Shown here piece after piece: positions 24,812 to 38,685 of a stretch of DNA of 64,000 nucleotides. Position numbers and translations under genes: made by a program. The first letter of the stretch is position 1. Each line of letters starts with the position of its first letter. The notes under the pieces are model-generated. The model was not told the origin of the DNA, ran no database searches, and was given only the letters and a program-made list of their open reading frames with translations. Location: assembly GCA_026874595.1 (NCBI GenBank), contig CM049317.1:16539382-16603381 (forward strand), in the 5' to 3' direction. This stretch comes from Sipunculus nudus (lineage: Eukaryota > Annelida > Sipuncula > Golfingiida > Sipunculidae).

Positions 24812-26060
24812 AAAGGTAAAGGGAAATAAAGTGAGCCAGTGTATCCAAGAGGACGCTCTACCTATTTCCATAAAAATATATCACGTTCGTTTCAATAAAG
24901 TAATCAGCGAGTTTGCGGAAAAGAATGTATTTGTTCAGTGTCCTCTTTGCTGTAAATTATTAAAACCAAAGCCTTTCGCCTGAGTTCACTTAATCTATAC
25001 GACCGTAAATTCTTTATGACTGTTATAAACCTAAGGATGTTAATATGGTATGTCGTTTGCACTGAAATATCGTCATTATTAAAATAATTAAGTAAATTAT
25101 TGCCACAACAGGAAATTTAATGTGGTTATTAAATTGATAAGGGAAGACCAACGTAATGAGCGATCCAAGTTAAAACCTATTATTTATGGTGATGGGATAT
25201 GTAATACAATGTGATCACAAAGTAAACTATTTATAACTCCTGCTATTGAAGCCAACAGTGAGCATAAAGGTTGATTAAATTCTGTTGGTTAATATAACCG
25301 AGGGGATGGGATGGAATCATGTCACGAAAGGTTCTTTCTTGAATACTTCCTCGTTGCTGCTTAAATTTATTTTTATTGTAACTATAAACTTCATCTATAG
25401 TACACGGATTGGACAACTAGCTTTATTAACTGATACTAGACAATCCCAGGAAAAAACATCGACCTCGGATTGGCGACAACAACCTCTCTCATTGCAACTT
25501 TAGGGATCAAAACCGGGTCGCCAGCGAATGACCAGGTTGACATACCGTAGGATCATTGTATCAAATTTAAAAGGATTTAAATGAAACTTTAAAATTGACT
25601 AATTAAATAAAATAAATTAAAAATATAATAAATTACTCCCATGGTTGTTACTAAAGGCCCTCTTAAAAGATTTAGCTTGAATAATTAACGTTCCTGTCAA
25701 GAAAACTTGAATTACTCATCTTTCATGTTGAAACGATAAATTATCTGCTATCATGACTATTTTCGTAAAGAAAAGACACTAACTAAATAAATCTTAAATA
25801 TTAATATATAACACATTTCGAATATCCGTATAGGACGCACATTTTCTGGTATCCTTTAGCTCTATCTGAACAAATATGATGGGCAGGATAAAGTAAACAT
25901 CAAAAGGGAATCATTGTTAGGAATATCTAGTGAATGGTGTTATTTTACCTTTATTCAGCCTATTATGTACGTAATATCGAAGAGTTGTGTAAAACTGAGC
26001 TTATTTCTGAAGTTATTTGCCAAATCGCATACATCGCGTGACGGAGGAATTACTTCAGAT
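24812..26060. repeat. Old duplicated block, copy at 24.8-26.1 kb
   Basis: The part 24812-25310 aligns by eye with 12580-13062. The parts near 25000-25090, 25670-25750 and 25990-26045 align with 18400-19130 in the same order. A SINE (25376-25545) has inserted inside this copy. Confidence 0.5.
25376..25545 (-). mobile_element. SINE family with 'GGTTTTCTCCGGG' core, decayed copy
   Basis: On the minus strand the order matches the full copy at 61340-61600. A tRNA-like B box remnant (complement of GGGATCAAAACC near 25503) comes first, then the GTCGCCAATCCGAGG...TTTTTTCC core, then the AGTT...TTGTCCAATCC tail also seen at 33470. The core is more diverged than at 61.4 kb. Confidence 0.55.
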
Positions 26061-26592
26061 ACCTGTCTGCAAAAAAGAGTCCGCGTTATAATAATGAGTT
26101 TTGAGAAACACATAATGTAACTCATTAATACAGCTGGGGACACTACTAGGACAGGGGTGGTAACAGATGCTGAAGTTTCAATTGTAACTGAAATATGTCT
26201 TGCCAAGCGGCAAGTTTGAATTGAAACTAAGTTAGAGCTCACACCAACATATCCAAGTAAGCAGAAAATATACTAAGATCACGTGTGGCTTTAACGGCCT
26301 CTCCTGAGAGTTTCGTAGGTCAAAGCATAACTTCCTCGACGGATGCGATTTATTTAATTAGCTATACAGATGTCGTTTCCATGACGTTTTGTTTTGCTTA
26401 AGTGCTACTCTTGCTAGGATCTTAAGTTTGTGGTACCTTCGAAAGGAAAGTGTAAGTCGCTAGAGAAAATAATAAAGCAAAACACCTTGAACCTGCACAG
26501 ATGATACGATTATAGTTAATATTTGTTGGCTCAATGTACGTATATTTTTAAAACTATAAGGCGTGACCTAACTGGCGGTCATTACGGCTTTA

Positions 26593-27870
26593 ATGCATAA
26601 CATAATGGTACAGCCGGAAATGAGTAATAAAACAAAATTTAAACAAAGTTTTCTCTATTATGCAATTGAGCTCGAGAAGATAACATCAGAAAGATTAGTA
26701 TTGGCTTTTATCAACGACGTTTTGTTAACAATCATTGAACCAAAAATTATTAATTATTTAAGTGGTTTCAGAGTAACCAGTACAGGTAAGAATATCACTT
26801 TGGAACAATATCTTATTAGAGATCAATGATAAATTCTTTTATGATGCTCCCCTTGATGTCCATAAAATTATTGAACGAACTGGAGACCTGATAAGTGGAG
26901 TGGGTAATGTTATATATACATGGAGTGAGTTTCAGAAAGCCTTACCAGCAGTATTATGAACAAACTGTCATGGAGGTCTAAGGAGTAACAGAGGACTGAA
27001 CAAAAAGAGTTAAAGGGTAGGTTAAATGGAAACCAGATGCTATTTTTTTAATGGATTATAATATATTTTTTTTATTTAAATAACTAGTGGAATATGCAAC
27101 CTGTTAAAGAGAAATTTTAAAAAATGCATCATATATTGATTAGAAAAACCAACACAAAAGAATAATTAAACCACAAATTTATGTCCGCAACTCTTTAAGA
27201 AATTTTAAATTTTAATACATCAAACTTCACTTGTTAACTACTGTACAGAGTCTCAATAATAGGTGATGCGTAGCTCTTTATAAGTTATCTATTGGTTTTA
27301 TCTGACCGATATTCCACACTTTTCTTACTGTCCGCTAAATCTGAAACTAAATATTTTTTTTAATGTTTCGTTTCAAAGAACCTAAATTTCCATGTACAAA
27401 CTTTGCTTGAATCACTTAAAATTGTATTGATTGTAAATTTAATTGTATTGAAAGGAGTTGTACAAGTGGAAAAAATGTTAAACAATCAGATCATTTTGAA
27501 ATATATATTGATTCTTTATTTTAATAGGAATGAACCCAATGTTGACCTCTTTGCAGATTTCATTAATAGAATAACATATTTACGAAGTATGGAGTTTATT
27601 GAGTTAATAAAGATTAATATAAAATGCCTATACATGTAAGAAAAAGAATATGAATTAATCTTATTTGCTCTGATATATTAATAATAACAATTATAAATAA
27701 TAATAAATTTGATTTTATAGCTTTACATGAAAATCATATGCACTTTAAATCTGGAAAAATAAAAAAAATATTAATAAAACGATTATATAAAAATGCACGC
27801 AGTAGCACACGACCCTGTTAGTGTTACGGAATTAATATTGCTACATTTGAGAAAAAAATTACACAAAATG
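26593..27870 (+). pseudogene. AT-rich broken coding-like segments, family unknown
   Basis: Several short frames look protein-coding but are interrupted. (1) A 78-codon ORF runs from ATG 26593 to TGA 26829. (2) A different frame continues at once, from about 26822 to a TGA at 26957-26959, and includes IIERTGDLISGVGN, so a single frameshift seems to break one longer protein. (3) 27403-27639 is open, and its last part reads VDLFADFINRITYLRS. (4) Bases ~27712-27800 read DFIALHENHMHFKSGK-like before another shift. Base composition is strongly AT-biased compared with the flanks. I do not recognise the family; an old transposon, an endogenised viral or parasite-derived fragment, or chance in AT-rich DNA are all possible. 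Confidence 0.3.
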
Positions 27871-28287
27871 GTAAGTTTTAAGTTTTGACTTGAACACCGT
27901 CAGAGACGGTGACTATATTATGACACAAGGAAGTTTGTTCCAACTACACCACACCTAATGCTCGTGTCTGCACCAGAGAGGAACAGTGGGCCATCAAAAC
28001 TCTGTACACTCCAGAGACAGCGGAAATCTTGCGCTTCCACAAAGAAGCCACTGATTTTCCCACTGCCTGGTTTGACCGTTTATGATACACTTAGACACCA
28101 GGTTGTGGGTCTGTCTGCTGAAATAAAAAACATTGTGCGTATGATGTGCATGACTAGCAGCCAACCAACTGCCAGTTAACAAACTCTCGACAAGCATCAT
28201 AGCTCTGCCAAGAGCTGCTTGATGACAGTTTCATGGTTACTCTTAGTAAAAAACAGTCATTTTTTTATTGCTCCATCTGCGTTCTCG

Positions 28288-28310
28288 CATAATCGACTGA
28301 TTCGATTATG
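28288..28310. repeat. Perfect 9-bp stem, 5-nt loop hairpin
   Basis: CATAATCGA (28288-28296) and TCGATTATG (28302-28310) flank the loop CTGAT. No T-run follows that would suggest a pol III terminator. Confidence 0.8.
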
Positions 28311-28378
28311 ACACTACGACTATAATAGCGAGGCCATGTATCCGTTGTCAGCAAAACTGAAACCTGTCGTCGAGGTGT

Positions 28379-28555
28379 GCACGGAGCCTACGTTGTTACA
28401 TTTGTTACAACTCATCGGCCGGGCATCCTATGTGCACAAGGACCTGTGCAAACCACGAGTCGGGCCATTCTATCTGAGCCTGTGACCTGTTCAAACGGTT
28501 GCCGGGACGATGAGCTGTCACTCAAAATGAAATGAACAACATTGGCTCCGTGTAT
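28379..28555. repeat. Imperfect inverted repeat, ~40-bp arms
   Basis: The left arm near 28367-28406 (CGAGGTGTGCACGGAGCC...GTTGTTACATTT) resembles the reverse complement of 28521-28560 (CGAGGAATACACGGAGCC...GTTGTTCATTT). The arms are ~75% alike by eye with a ~120-bp spacer. The minus-strand ORF 28412-28624 lies over the spacer and right arm. Confidence 0.5.
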
Positions 28556-28624
28556 TCCTCGCTTGGCTGGTAAATCGTTTTGCTTGCAACACGTCCTGAA
28601 AATTATGTAGATTCCTTGTCGCAT
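28412..28624 (-). CDS. Candidate 70-codon ORF, function unknown
   Basis: Opens with a true ATG at 28624 (MRQGIYIIFRTCCKQND...) and ends at a TGA. It has higher GC than its surroundings, five cysteines and a Ser/Arg patch. The overlap with an inverted repeat makes a transposon origin plausible. No homology recognised. Confidence 0.18.
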   Translation of the reverse strand: MRQGIYIIFRTCCKQNDLPAKRGIHGANVVHFILSDSSSSRQPFEQVTGSDRMARLVVCTGPCAHRMPGR

Positions 28625-29218
28625 CAGTTGTGTGTCGCATATCGGGAATTGTTTACACGCAGTCAGGAGAACTATAAAATATATATAAAATAAGTTTGAG
28701 GTCTAGCTCATACACGGTAGCCTCCTTCAACCCCTTAAAAGATTTTGCCAACAGCATTTATATTTGCTATTTATTAATCATGTGACCATTTCAGCCAATC
28801 ATAGAGGCCGTGTCTTCAAGAACAGGGTCTCATCTGATTGGACCAAAATACAGTGCTCCCCTCTGGAGAAGCGATTCAGGATACGAGGCCTTAACAAACT
28901 GGTAACAAAATAGGTAAAACGCTGTGTGAAGAGCGTAAAACCCTGAAAAGTTCTCTAGAATCATTTTTTACGGCATCGCATGTTAATAGAAGGCATACAT
29001 GTGGTATCTGCCCGGTGTTTCGAGGTGAAGAATGAGAAGGTCATTTAAGGTCATCAAGATCACAAGGTATAACAATTCTTTTTTCCCCTTGTTATTGTAT
29101 TCAGCCACTTTTTACCAATTTTATATGTTTATAATATCCAATTTTTTTGTTGAAAACTGTGTATTGTAAACTGAAAAACTTTCAATAAATATAAAATGTA
29201 GATAATATACTACATAGG

Positions 29219-29930
29219 ACTTTGATTTCATTGAATTTGTAACCCTGTATCTGCACTGTACATAGTCTGATCGTCCTGTCTGAAGGTTTGTGTGTTTGCC
29301 CCGTCACTCGAGACACACAATGCGTGTTACTGCTAAAAAGAATATATAAAAGCCGTTAGGCTGAGTCTATGGCATCCCCTCCCTCCGACTATGTGGCATT
29401 GATGAAAGATGATGCGTGCAGCGCAGTTGTCGCCGATTAAGTGACCGTTGGCTAGCACACGCTGTGTAACGGAGATTTCTGGACCTGTCATGGTCCAGTG
29501 GGTTCACCCTGGAGCCGTTTAGCGGAGGTTACATTTACTACGTTCCCTTGATCGGAAACTAAATTATTACATTAACTTTGATTTCATTGAATTTGTAACC
29601 CTGTATCTGCACTGTACATAGTCTGATCGTCCTGTCTGTAGGTTTGTGTGTTTGTCCCGTCACTCGAGACACACAATGCGTGTCACTGCTAAAAAGAATA
29701 TATAAAAGCCGTTAGGCTGAGTCTATGGCATCCCCTCCCTCCGACTATGTGGCATTGATGAAAGATGATGCGTGCAGCGCAGTTGTCGCCGATCAAGTGA
29801 CCGTTGGCTAGCACACACTGTGTAACGGAGATTTCTGGACCTGTCATGGTCCAGTGGGTTCACCCTGGAGCCGTCTAGCGGAGGTTACATTTACTACGTT
29901 CCCTTGATCGGAAACTAAATTATTACATTA
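29219..29930 (+). repeat. 356-bp near-identical tandem duplication, LTR-like units with TATA box
   Basis: Two direct copies, 29219-29574 and 29575-29930, differ at only about six positions by eye. Inside each copy a 334-bp segment starts TGTAACCC and ends ATTATTACA (29238-29571 and 29594-29927), giving 5-bp inverted ends TGTAA/TTACA as in an LTR. Each carries TATATAAAAG (29343-29352; 29699-29708) ~105 bp from its left end. There is no clear AATAAA, primer-binding site or internal coding region. The repeat unit includes ~19 bp of sequence left of TGTAA, so the duplication itself is broader than the LTR-like core. Confidence 0.85.
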
Positions 29931-30665
29931 TACCGTCCATAGAAATTTATCGAATTAACTGGAGTAATCTGCAGATCTAACAGGAATCTGACAGGTTACC
30001 TGCCCAAGGTGCCTGCTGATGACATACGTTGGCATGGATACAAAAGTTTGATTACGAAAATTGAGGTGATCCCCTCTACTAAAAGTTCCTTTAAAATGTT
30101 TTATCAGTAAGTAACGGTATAATAAGTATAAGACAGGAAGGTGATGGGTCCCCTGTACCTCCACACTAAATATAACGACCTTTTATCGTTCCTGAAGTGT
30201 CTTTAACATTTTTCAATAAAGAGAAAATAAAGAAAAGGTGCCAAAATGAACGACAGTATCTGTTTTCTGATACCCTGCCGTAGATTATAGATTCCTTATA
30301 CCTGTAGTTATTTAAACACCTTCATTCAGCACCCAAATAAATTGAAAAATTACCAGTGGGACCTTAAAAGAGCATCTTTTAAAATTATTTACATCATGAC
30401 TATCAACATATAATGAAATAGCCTACTTTAACACATATAGTGGGCATATTGGCTACCATCTGGGCAACCATTATTTTTCAAATTATTTTGGCGTCCAAGT
30501 TTTATTAAATGACAATAGAGGGAACCCTGAAAAGTTGGTTTCGTCGAGTTTCGGATACTGGCATGGCGGCATATAATGTGTCTCCGTCTTCCTGACAATT
30601 TCCCTTAAGTTAAGCATTATCTGATCCATGGATCGTATTGATGTGGATGCCTGAAGAGCTCATGT

Positions 30666-30900
30666 CGAGCGTGGTGGCGTTATGGTTAAGGCGCTGGTAT
30701 TTTGCCACAATGATATGGTTCTGTTCGCATCCCGTTCAGACCGCCGTCCGCGCTTAGACTCCTGGCCAAAGTCTATACCACAAGGGTACGCTCTCTCGAC
30801 CAAGGAGATGGGTGGCACACAAATGCTTAACAAATAAACTTTTACCGCCTGTTATGGCTGTTTGGTTTGATGCTCCCCTGGGAGCCGATTAAAGTTACAA
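30666..30900 (+). mobile_element. tRNA-derived SINE
   Basis: The head GAGCGTGGTGGCGTTATGGTTAAG supplies an A-box-like TGGCGTTATGG. The B-box-like GTTCGCATCCC follows ~40 bp later. The body, with TGGCCAAAGTCTATACC and GGTGGCACACAAATG, ends in an AT-rich region near 30900. The head resembles that of the minus-strand SINE at 4690-5001, so they may be one family. Confidence 0.65.
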
Positions 30901-30964
30901 AATTGAATTGTTCAGAAAGTGTTAAAGTCGGCTGAGACTGACTTCGTCGGTAATGTCATACTAT

Positions 30965-31680
30965 TGTTACGGAACCTAATAACAACAGATCACGTAGTCG
31001 TGACGATAATAAATTTTGTTACGGAGATAACAACATCAGATTCTGTAACACTAGGCAGCGTGAAATGTTTAGGGGAATGAGTAAAGAAGTCGGTGTTTTT
31101 TGTTAACAAATAATTATAATTTATTCTCAAAACAATCCTAACATTACAATACACTAAATCAATACAATTATACAGTATAACAAATAAAACATACAGTACC
31201 AGAGTGTCCGGATCCTAGGCTTTGATTCTGGATACCACCACTGTCACAACTCAACAAGTCCTTTTAAACCAATAATCCACGTAGATAGTAATAATCCAAG
31301 GGCAAACTGGAGACAGTCTGTATTAAATCTGTATTAAGTCCGTTAAATATCTGACACCACTGCAATTATCGGTAAGGTCTACGAGAATGTAACACTCTAA
31401 GTGTTCGCTGGTTTTTCCCTTTCTGCCGGCTCCAAACACAGCCCCTTATTTAAAGCTTCTCATCCGAAAATACCAGAAATAGAAATCCCCCCCCCCCCCC
31501 AAAAAAAAAAAAAAAACAATGCACACGCAAATGAACAGACCTTAAAATTCTAGACCAAAGCGAGCGTTGTGTTTACAATCCCCGAGAAGGTGCGGTTATT
31601 TATAGCAGCGCACAAGTTTTGCGCTTAACACATTAAAAAAACAGATACATGTAACACTATAACAAGAGAAACATGTAACA
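30965..31680 (-). mobile_element. Solo LTR of the 'TTACGGAACC' family, copy 2, with target duplication
   Basis: The left edge is TGTTACGGAACC at 30965 and the right edge ATGTAACA, at either 31656 or 31680, giving TGTTAC/GTAACA inverted termini. CTAT precedes the left edge (30961-30964) and CTAT follows both possible right edges (31657-31660; 31681-31684), because a ~24-bp stretch at the end is duplicated. A 4-bp target duplication is usual for Ty3/Gypsy-type integration. On the minus strand a TATA-like TATTTAAAG-complement region (CTTTAAATAAGGGG near 31456-31443) is followed by AATAAA-type signals near 31125. A C14A16 tract (31487-31516) lies within it. No internal domain. Confidence 0.75.
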
Positions 31681-32171
31681 CTATATATAAACTGCTCTGT
31701 TTCATGTATTGGCGATAAATGCCACTGAATGATCATAACTGACCTTTAAAACAATGGTCCATAACAGTCTTTATATTTGATGACTACTACATAATGATGG
31801 CAATCGCCTTTTTCTTCATTGTGGCGACTATCTTTACAGCCATTTTGAATGTTTCAGTACCTATTACCTTAAAAAGGCAAAACGTCCATCTAGGGTCTTC
31901 TGATAACCTCAACTCTCTCCAAATAACAGCATAATTACAAACAAATATCCGTTATTCATGGAGCTTTTACCCTGTAATTTACAAAATGCGGCCTTTTTTT
32001 ATTATGTTATAAATTCAAATAAATTCAAAGACAGTTTGGGAAACACACAAAAAGCACCCCTTAATTCCAATTCTATAATTCTTGATTCAGAGTAGTGAAA
32101 ACATTACTGTACTGTGTTAACAAAAACACAATTTTATGTTACATTTTCATTCATCTAAGTGTAAGAAATTA
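31681..32171. other. Non-coding stretch, nothing recognised
   Basis: AT-rich with no repeat or coding signature. Confidence 0.4.
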
Positions 32172-32319
32172 TGGACATAATCATAACATGGCTTGTGTAC
32201 GTGTCACTTGGACATAATCATAACATGGCTTGTGTACGTGTCACTTGGACATAATCATAACATGGATTGTGTACGTGTCACTTGGACATAATCATAACAT
32301 GGCTTGTGTACGTGTCACT
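32172..32319. repeat. 37-bp unit x 4 tandem repeat
   Basis: Four direct copies of a 37-bp unit starting TGGACATAATCATAACATGG at 32172, 32209, 32246 and 32283. Only the third copy shows a substitution (GGCTTG to GGATTG). Confidence 0.97.
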
Positions 32320-32803
32320 TGCCACAAACATAACCCAAGAGGCTAAGGGTACCAAATATACCTTGGTTTTATTAATTGGGAAACACTTTACCTGTTTAGG
32401 TTCAATACTGTACGGTTTGACATTGAAAATGCCACTTAAAACTAATTTGAACGTTAATAAATTTCTACAAACGTGAAAAATAGACCTCAGTTGGCCTGAT
32501 TTTCGGTTTGACCTTCGAAAATACCTTGAAAATTGAGATTTACTTTTTTCTTCACTCTCTGACTGATTGATCTAGCATTTTTGCCTGCAGAGCCCTCTAA
32601 AGTGAAAAAAAAATCAACTGTGGCTGGCCCACTAGAAGGGATGAATGACACAGTGAGAAAGTCTTGAATGAAGAATTACTTGCATTTTTTTATTGAGATT
32701 TTAATAGCATGATCACTATAGCTGTAACATTTCCTTGATGCTGCAACATAGCAGATGCTATGTTGTTAATAGCCTTATAAAAGAGCATAAAGTCTTGAAT
32801 TTA

Positions 32804-32806
<3 letters not shown>

Positions 32807-32859
<53 letters not shown>

Positions 32860-32882
32860 GTATATATATATATATATATATA
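32807..32882. repeat. (AT)n microsatellite, interrupted
   Basis: About 24 TA units, a short AATATTG interruption near 32855-32860, then about 11 more. Confidence 0.96.
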
Positions 32883-33153
32883 TGCGTATACGTGTATGTG
32901 TATATGCGTCCATACTTATGTACATGTATAATTAGTTAAGTAGGATTATCTATAAGTAAATATTACTTTTTTTGTGGTACATAGACACATGTCCATATGG
33001 TTCCATGTCAGTATATTTTTAGGCAATGCTGATAACAAATAGTGTTGATTACAAAATAATATGCACAGGTGGTTGGGCGATTGTAATGTGTTCTCAAATG
33101 TTTATGTGATGTTTCTTATGTGTAAATGGATATCAATATCAATACAAATTGAT

Positions 33154-33177
33154 ATAATAATAATAATAATAATAATA

Positions 33178-33212
<35 letters not shown>
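33154..33212. repeat. (TAA)n(TTA)n palindromic microsatellite
   Basis: About 9 AAT units are followed directly by about 10 ATT units. The whole tract is therefore self-complementary and can fold into a long AT hairpin. Confidence 0.95.
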
Positions 33213-33459
33213 GAGAAGAAGACGGCAATAACAATAATAATAATAAATATAATAATCTCTATCTAGACGTTTACTCTGGTCTGGTTCATTTGAGCCATCA
33301 GGCGGAGCCATTTGTTATATCCTTTCCAAAAGCTTTATCCCTCCACAGTATATATTTGCACCTGATTAAACAGTTTAAAACGGTTCACATGGATTTAGCT
33401 ACACAAGTAATCATACTGATAATTGCCTATCCAATTATTTAATATTAAATATAAACTTT

Positions 33460-33625
33460 ATTTATTTTACATGGATTGTACAACTAGTTATTATATCTAA
33501 TAACATCCATGGCTCGGATGTTGGCGCTCGCTAGTCGGTAAGGGTGGAGGAAACTGGAGGACCCGGAGAAAACCACCGACCTTGGACCGATAATGTCCTA
33601 AAAGTATCCGTCTTGCAACTGATTC
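33460..33625 (-). mobile_element. SINE family with 'GGTTTTCTCCGGG' core, 5'-truncated copy
   Basis: The minus strand reads CCAAGGTCGGTGGTTTTCTCCGG...TCCTCCACC and then the tail ...ACTAGTTGTACAATCC, in the same order as the full copy at 61340-61600. The tRNA-like head is missing or decayed. The GGTTTTCTCCGGGTNCTCC core is widely shared by SINEs in aquatic metazoans. Confidence 0.7.
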
Positions 33626-33786
33626 TGAGTAATATATGACTGTGGGATCTATATTGAATTGATATTACTTTACTTACTACAACAGCTGCATCATATTATC
33701 CTAGTTGAAGGCCAGAGGGGGGAAAGGTTACTCGTAATCCATTATATTCTTCTCTCTCTCTTTTTATCTGTTTGTTTGTCTGACTT

Positions 33787-37124
<3,338 letters not shown>

Positions 37125-37660
37125 AGTTTCTACGGACTTGTACGGAGGTAGGTGCGAGCACAGCCAAACTGCCGTCGGCAATGACCGGAACGCGTGCTGC
37201 GTGTCACTCAGCCTTAAACAATGTAACAGTTAAGGACTATTGTTCATATGAATAACGCTTGCTTTCAGTGAGGGATTTAAGCATGTCTGGCCTTACATTT
37301 GAACAAGCTCTCACCTACGTGCGTGGTCAGTAAAAGAGAAAAACACATGTTTCTCGCTTGAGGAAAAGGAGAGTTCAATAATTTTAGAGAATAATTATGA
37401 ATGATTTTTCCGTTTTAACGGACTTGCATGGAGGTTAGACCGAGCAAAGCCGAACTGCCTTCGGCAATGACCGGAATGCATGCATCGTAGTCACTCAACC
37501 TCAAACGCTGTTAAGGACTACTGTTCATATAAATAACGCTTGCTTTCAGTGAGGGATTTGAGCATGTCTGGCCTTACTTTTGAAGTAGCTCTAATCCACG
37601 TGCATGGTCAGTAAAAGAGGAAACACATGTTTCTCGCTTTATGAAATGGAGAGTTCAACC
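37125..37660 (-). repeat. ~295-bp tandem duplication with a minus-strand TATA-like element
   Basis: Copy 1 (~37125-37376) and copy 2 (~37420-37657) share 80-85% by eye, with long common runs such as AATAACGCTTGCTTTCAGTG and ACACATGTTTCTCGCTT. On the minus strand each copy has a TTATTTATATGAAC- or TTATTCATATGAAC-type element (near 37534-37521 and 37254-37241). Downstream are TAGTCCTTAAC and a TGCCG-(T)-CGGCA or TGCC-(TTC)-GGCA mini-hairpin. The family is not recognised. The layout could be a tandemly repeated promoter-bearing unit or two adjacent repeat copies. Confidence 0.8.
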
Positions 37661-37764
37661 CAGGAGGGTTAATGACAAAATCTAATTCATGGTCCCAATT
37701 TCTGGAACAGGGGAACGGGTGGAGTGGTGGCGGGGGTTTCAGTTCTAAACATTTGTCTGAATAG

Positions 37765-37826
37765 ATGAAAAAAAGGTTGCGGTGGCTGAAAATGGCTCCG
37801 TTGGGTCCGCTTCTGCTACTTACAAG
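37765..37826 (+). CDS. Candidate exon a (unknown gene)
   Basis: Open in the frame DEKKVAVAENGSVGSASATYK, ending at a good donor AAG|GTATGC (37826/37827) in phase 0. A possible acceptor is TAG at 37762-37764. Its upstream pyrimidine tract is weak. It is the first of three exon-like pieces on this strand. Confidence 0.25.
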
Positions 37827-37871
37827 GTATGCATATTTCTGTTTCTTTCTTTAAGAACAGTGTCCTTGCAG

Positions 37872-38024
37872 CGTACATTTAATAAATCTTTCATGTGTTC
37901 CTCACACCAACCTAATCTTTATACGTCCACCGATAGAATCCAGTCCAATATCATCAAAAACCTGAATGTCCGCGCGTCTCATTCCGGTTCGCAATCTAAC
38001 ATCATCACTGACCAGGTCCTTAAG
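37872..38024 (+). CDS. Candidate exon b (unknown gene)
   Basis: The acceptor TCCTTGCAG (ends 37871) and donor AAG|GTAAAC (38024/38025) bound a 153-base, 51-codon segment open in phase 0, matching the phase of candidate exon a. It is rich in Ser and Asn (TSTDRIQSNIIKNLN..., ASHSGSQSN). Pyrimidine-rich sequence (TTTCTTTCTTT) precedes the acceptor. The phase match and exact divisibility by three support a real exon, but no domain is recognised. Confidence 0.3.
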
Positions 38025-38685
38025 GTAAACATACCGGGGTATGAATTTCTTGCCACGAGCACAGCGCCACAAAATAAATGTAAAACATATTTATACATAT
38101 CTTATTAAGACCGTTTTCCACTGAAAACCTATCTGTTCTGTTAACTGTTAGAATAAAAAAAATGAGCCAACATTCCACATCCCGGTCCATATATCTCCCA
38201 AACCCTTTTAATAAGCCCGGTATACCGGTTTTATCAGCTATAGTATATGGATAAATATATTATATTTTGACAAAATTGATCAATATTAATTTTTGGTGGG
38301 CACTAAAAGGTGTGCACCAAAATCGTAACCTGAATCGGAGGGAATATCCTAAACTGTATCGATATTACGCTATCGGCTTCATGTCACCAATGAATCCAAC
38401 ATGATATTCCTCAGTTACATTTTTAACCCCTAAAAGCTACAGTGTTTGGATTTCAGACAGATAATATTTTGTTGCGACGTACTTTGGGAAATGAATTTCC
38501 TTTAATTGCACATCACATATAAATATACTATATGTCCATAAACATTGATGTCGATCTCATTATGGAGCGCACCTTCCTTAACTAAAATAATAGGCCATGT
38601 CCTAAAACAGTCTTGCAGAGCTGTACCGAAAGCATGGAGTTGCTGATTCCATTAACCACCTGAACCCTTGAGAGAAAATGACTGA

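Noticed and set aside
21926-30964. Internal region of one large LTR retrotransposon between the two LTRs
   Set aside because: The LTRs are too diverged for a single insertion, and the interval has no gag/pol coding, primer-binding site or polypurine tract that I can see.
32172-32319. CRISPR-like array
   Set aside because: The 37-bp repeats are contiguous with no spacers, so this is a plain minisatellite.
38610-38668. Short frame reading LAELYRKHGVADS, reminiscent of helix-turn-helix transposase N termini
   Set aside because: The frame stops within about 20 codons, no further transposase motifs follow, and the resemblance is short enough to be chance.
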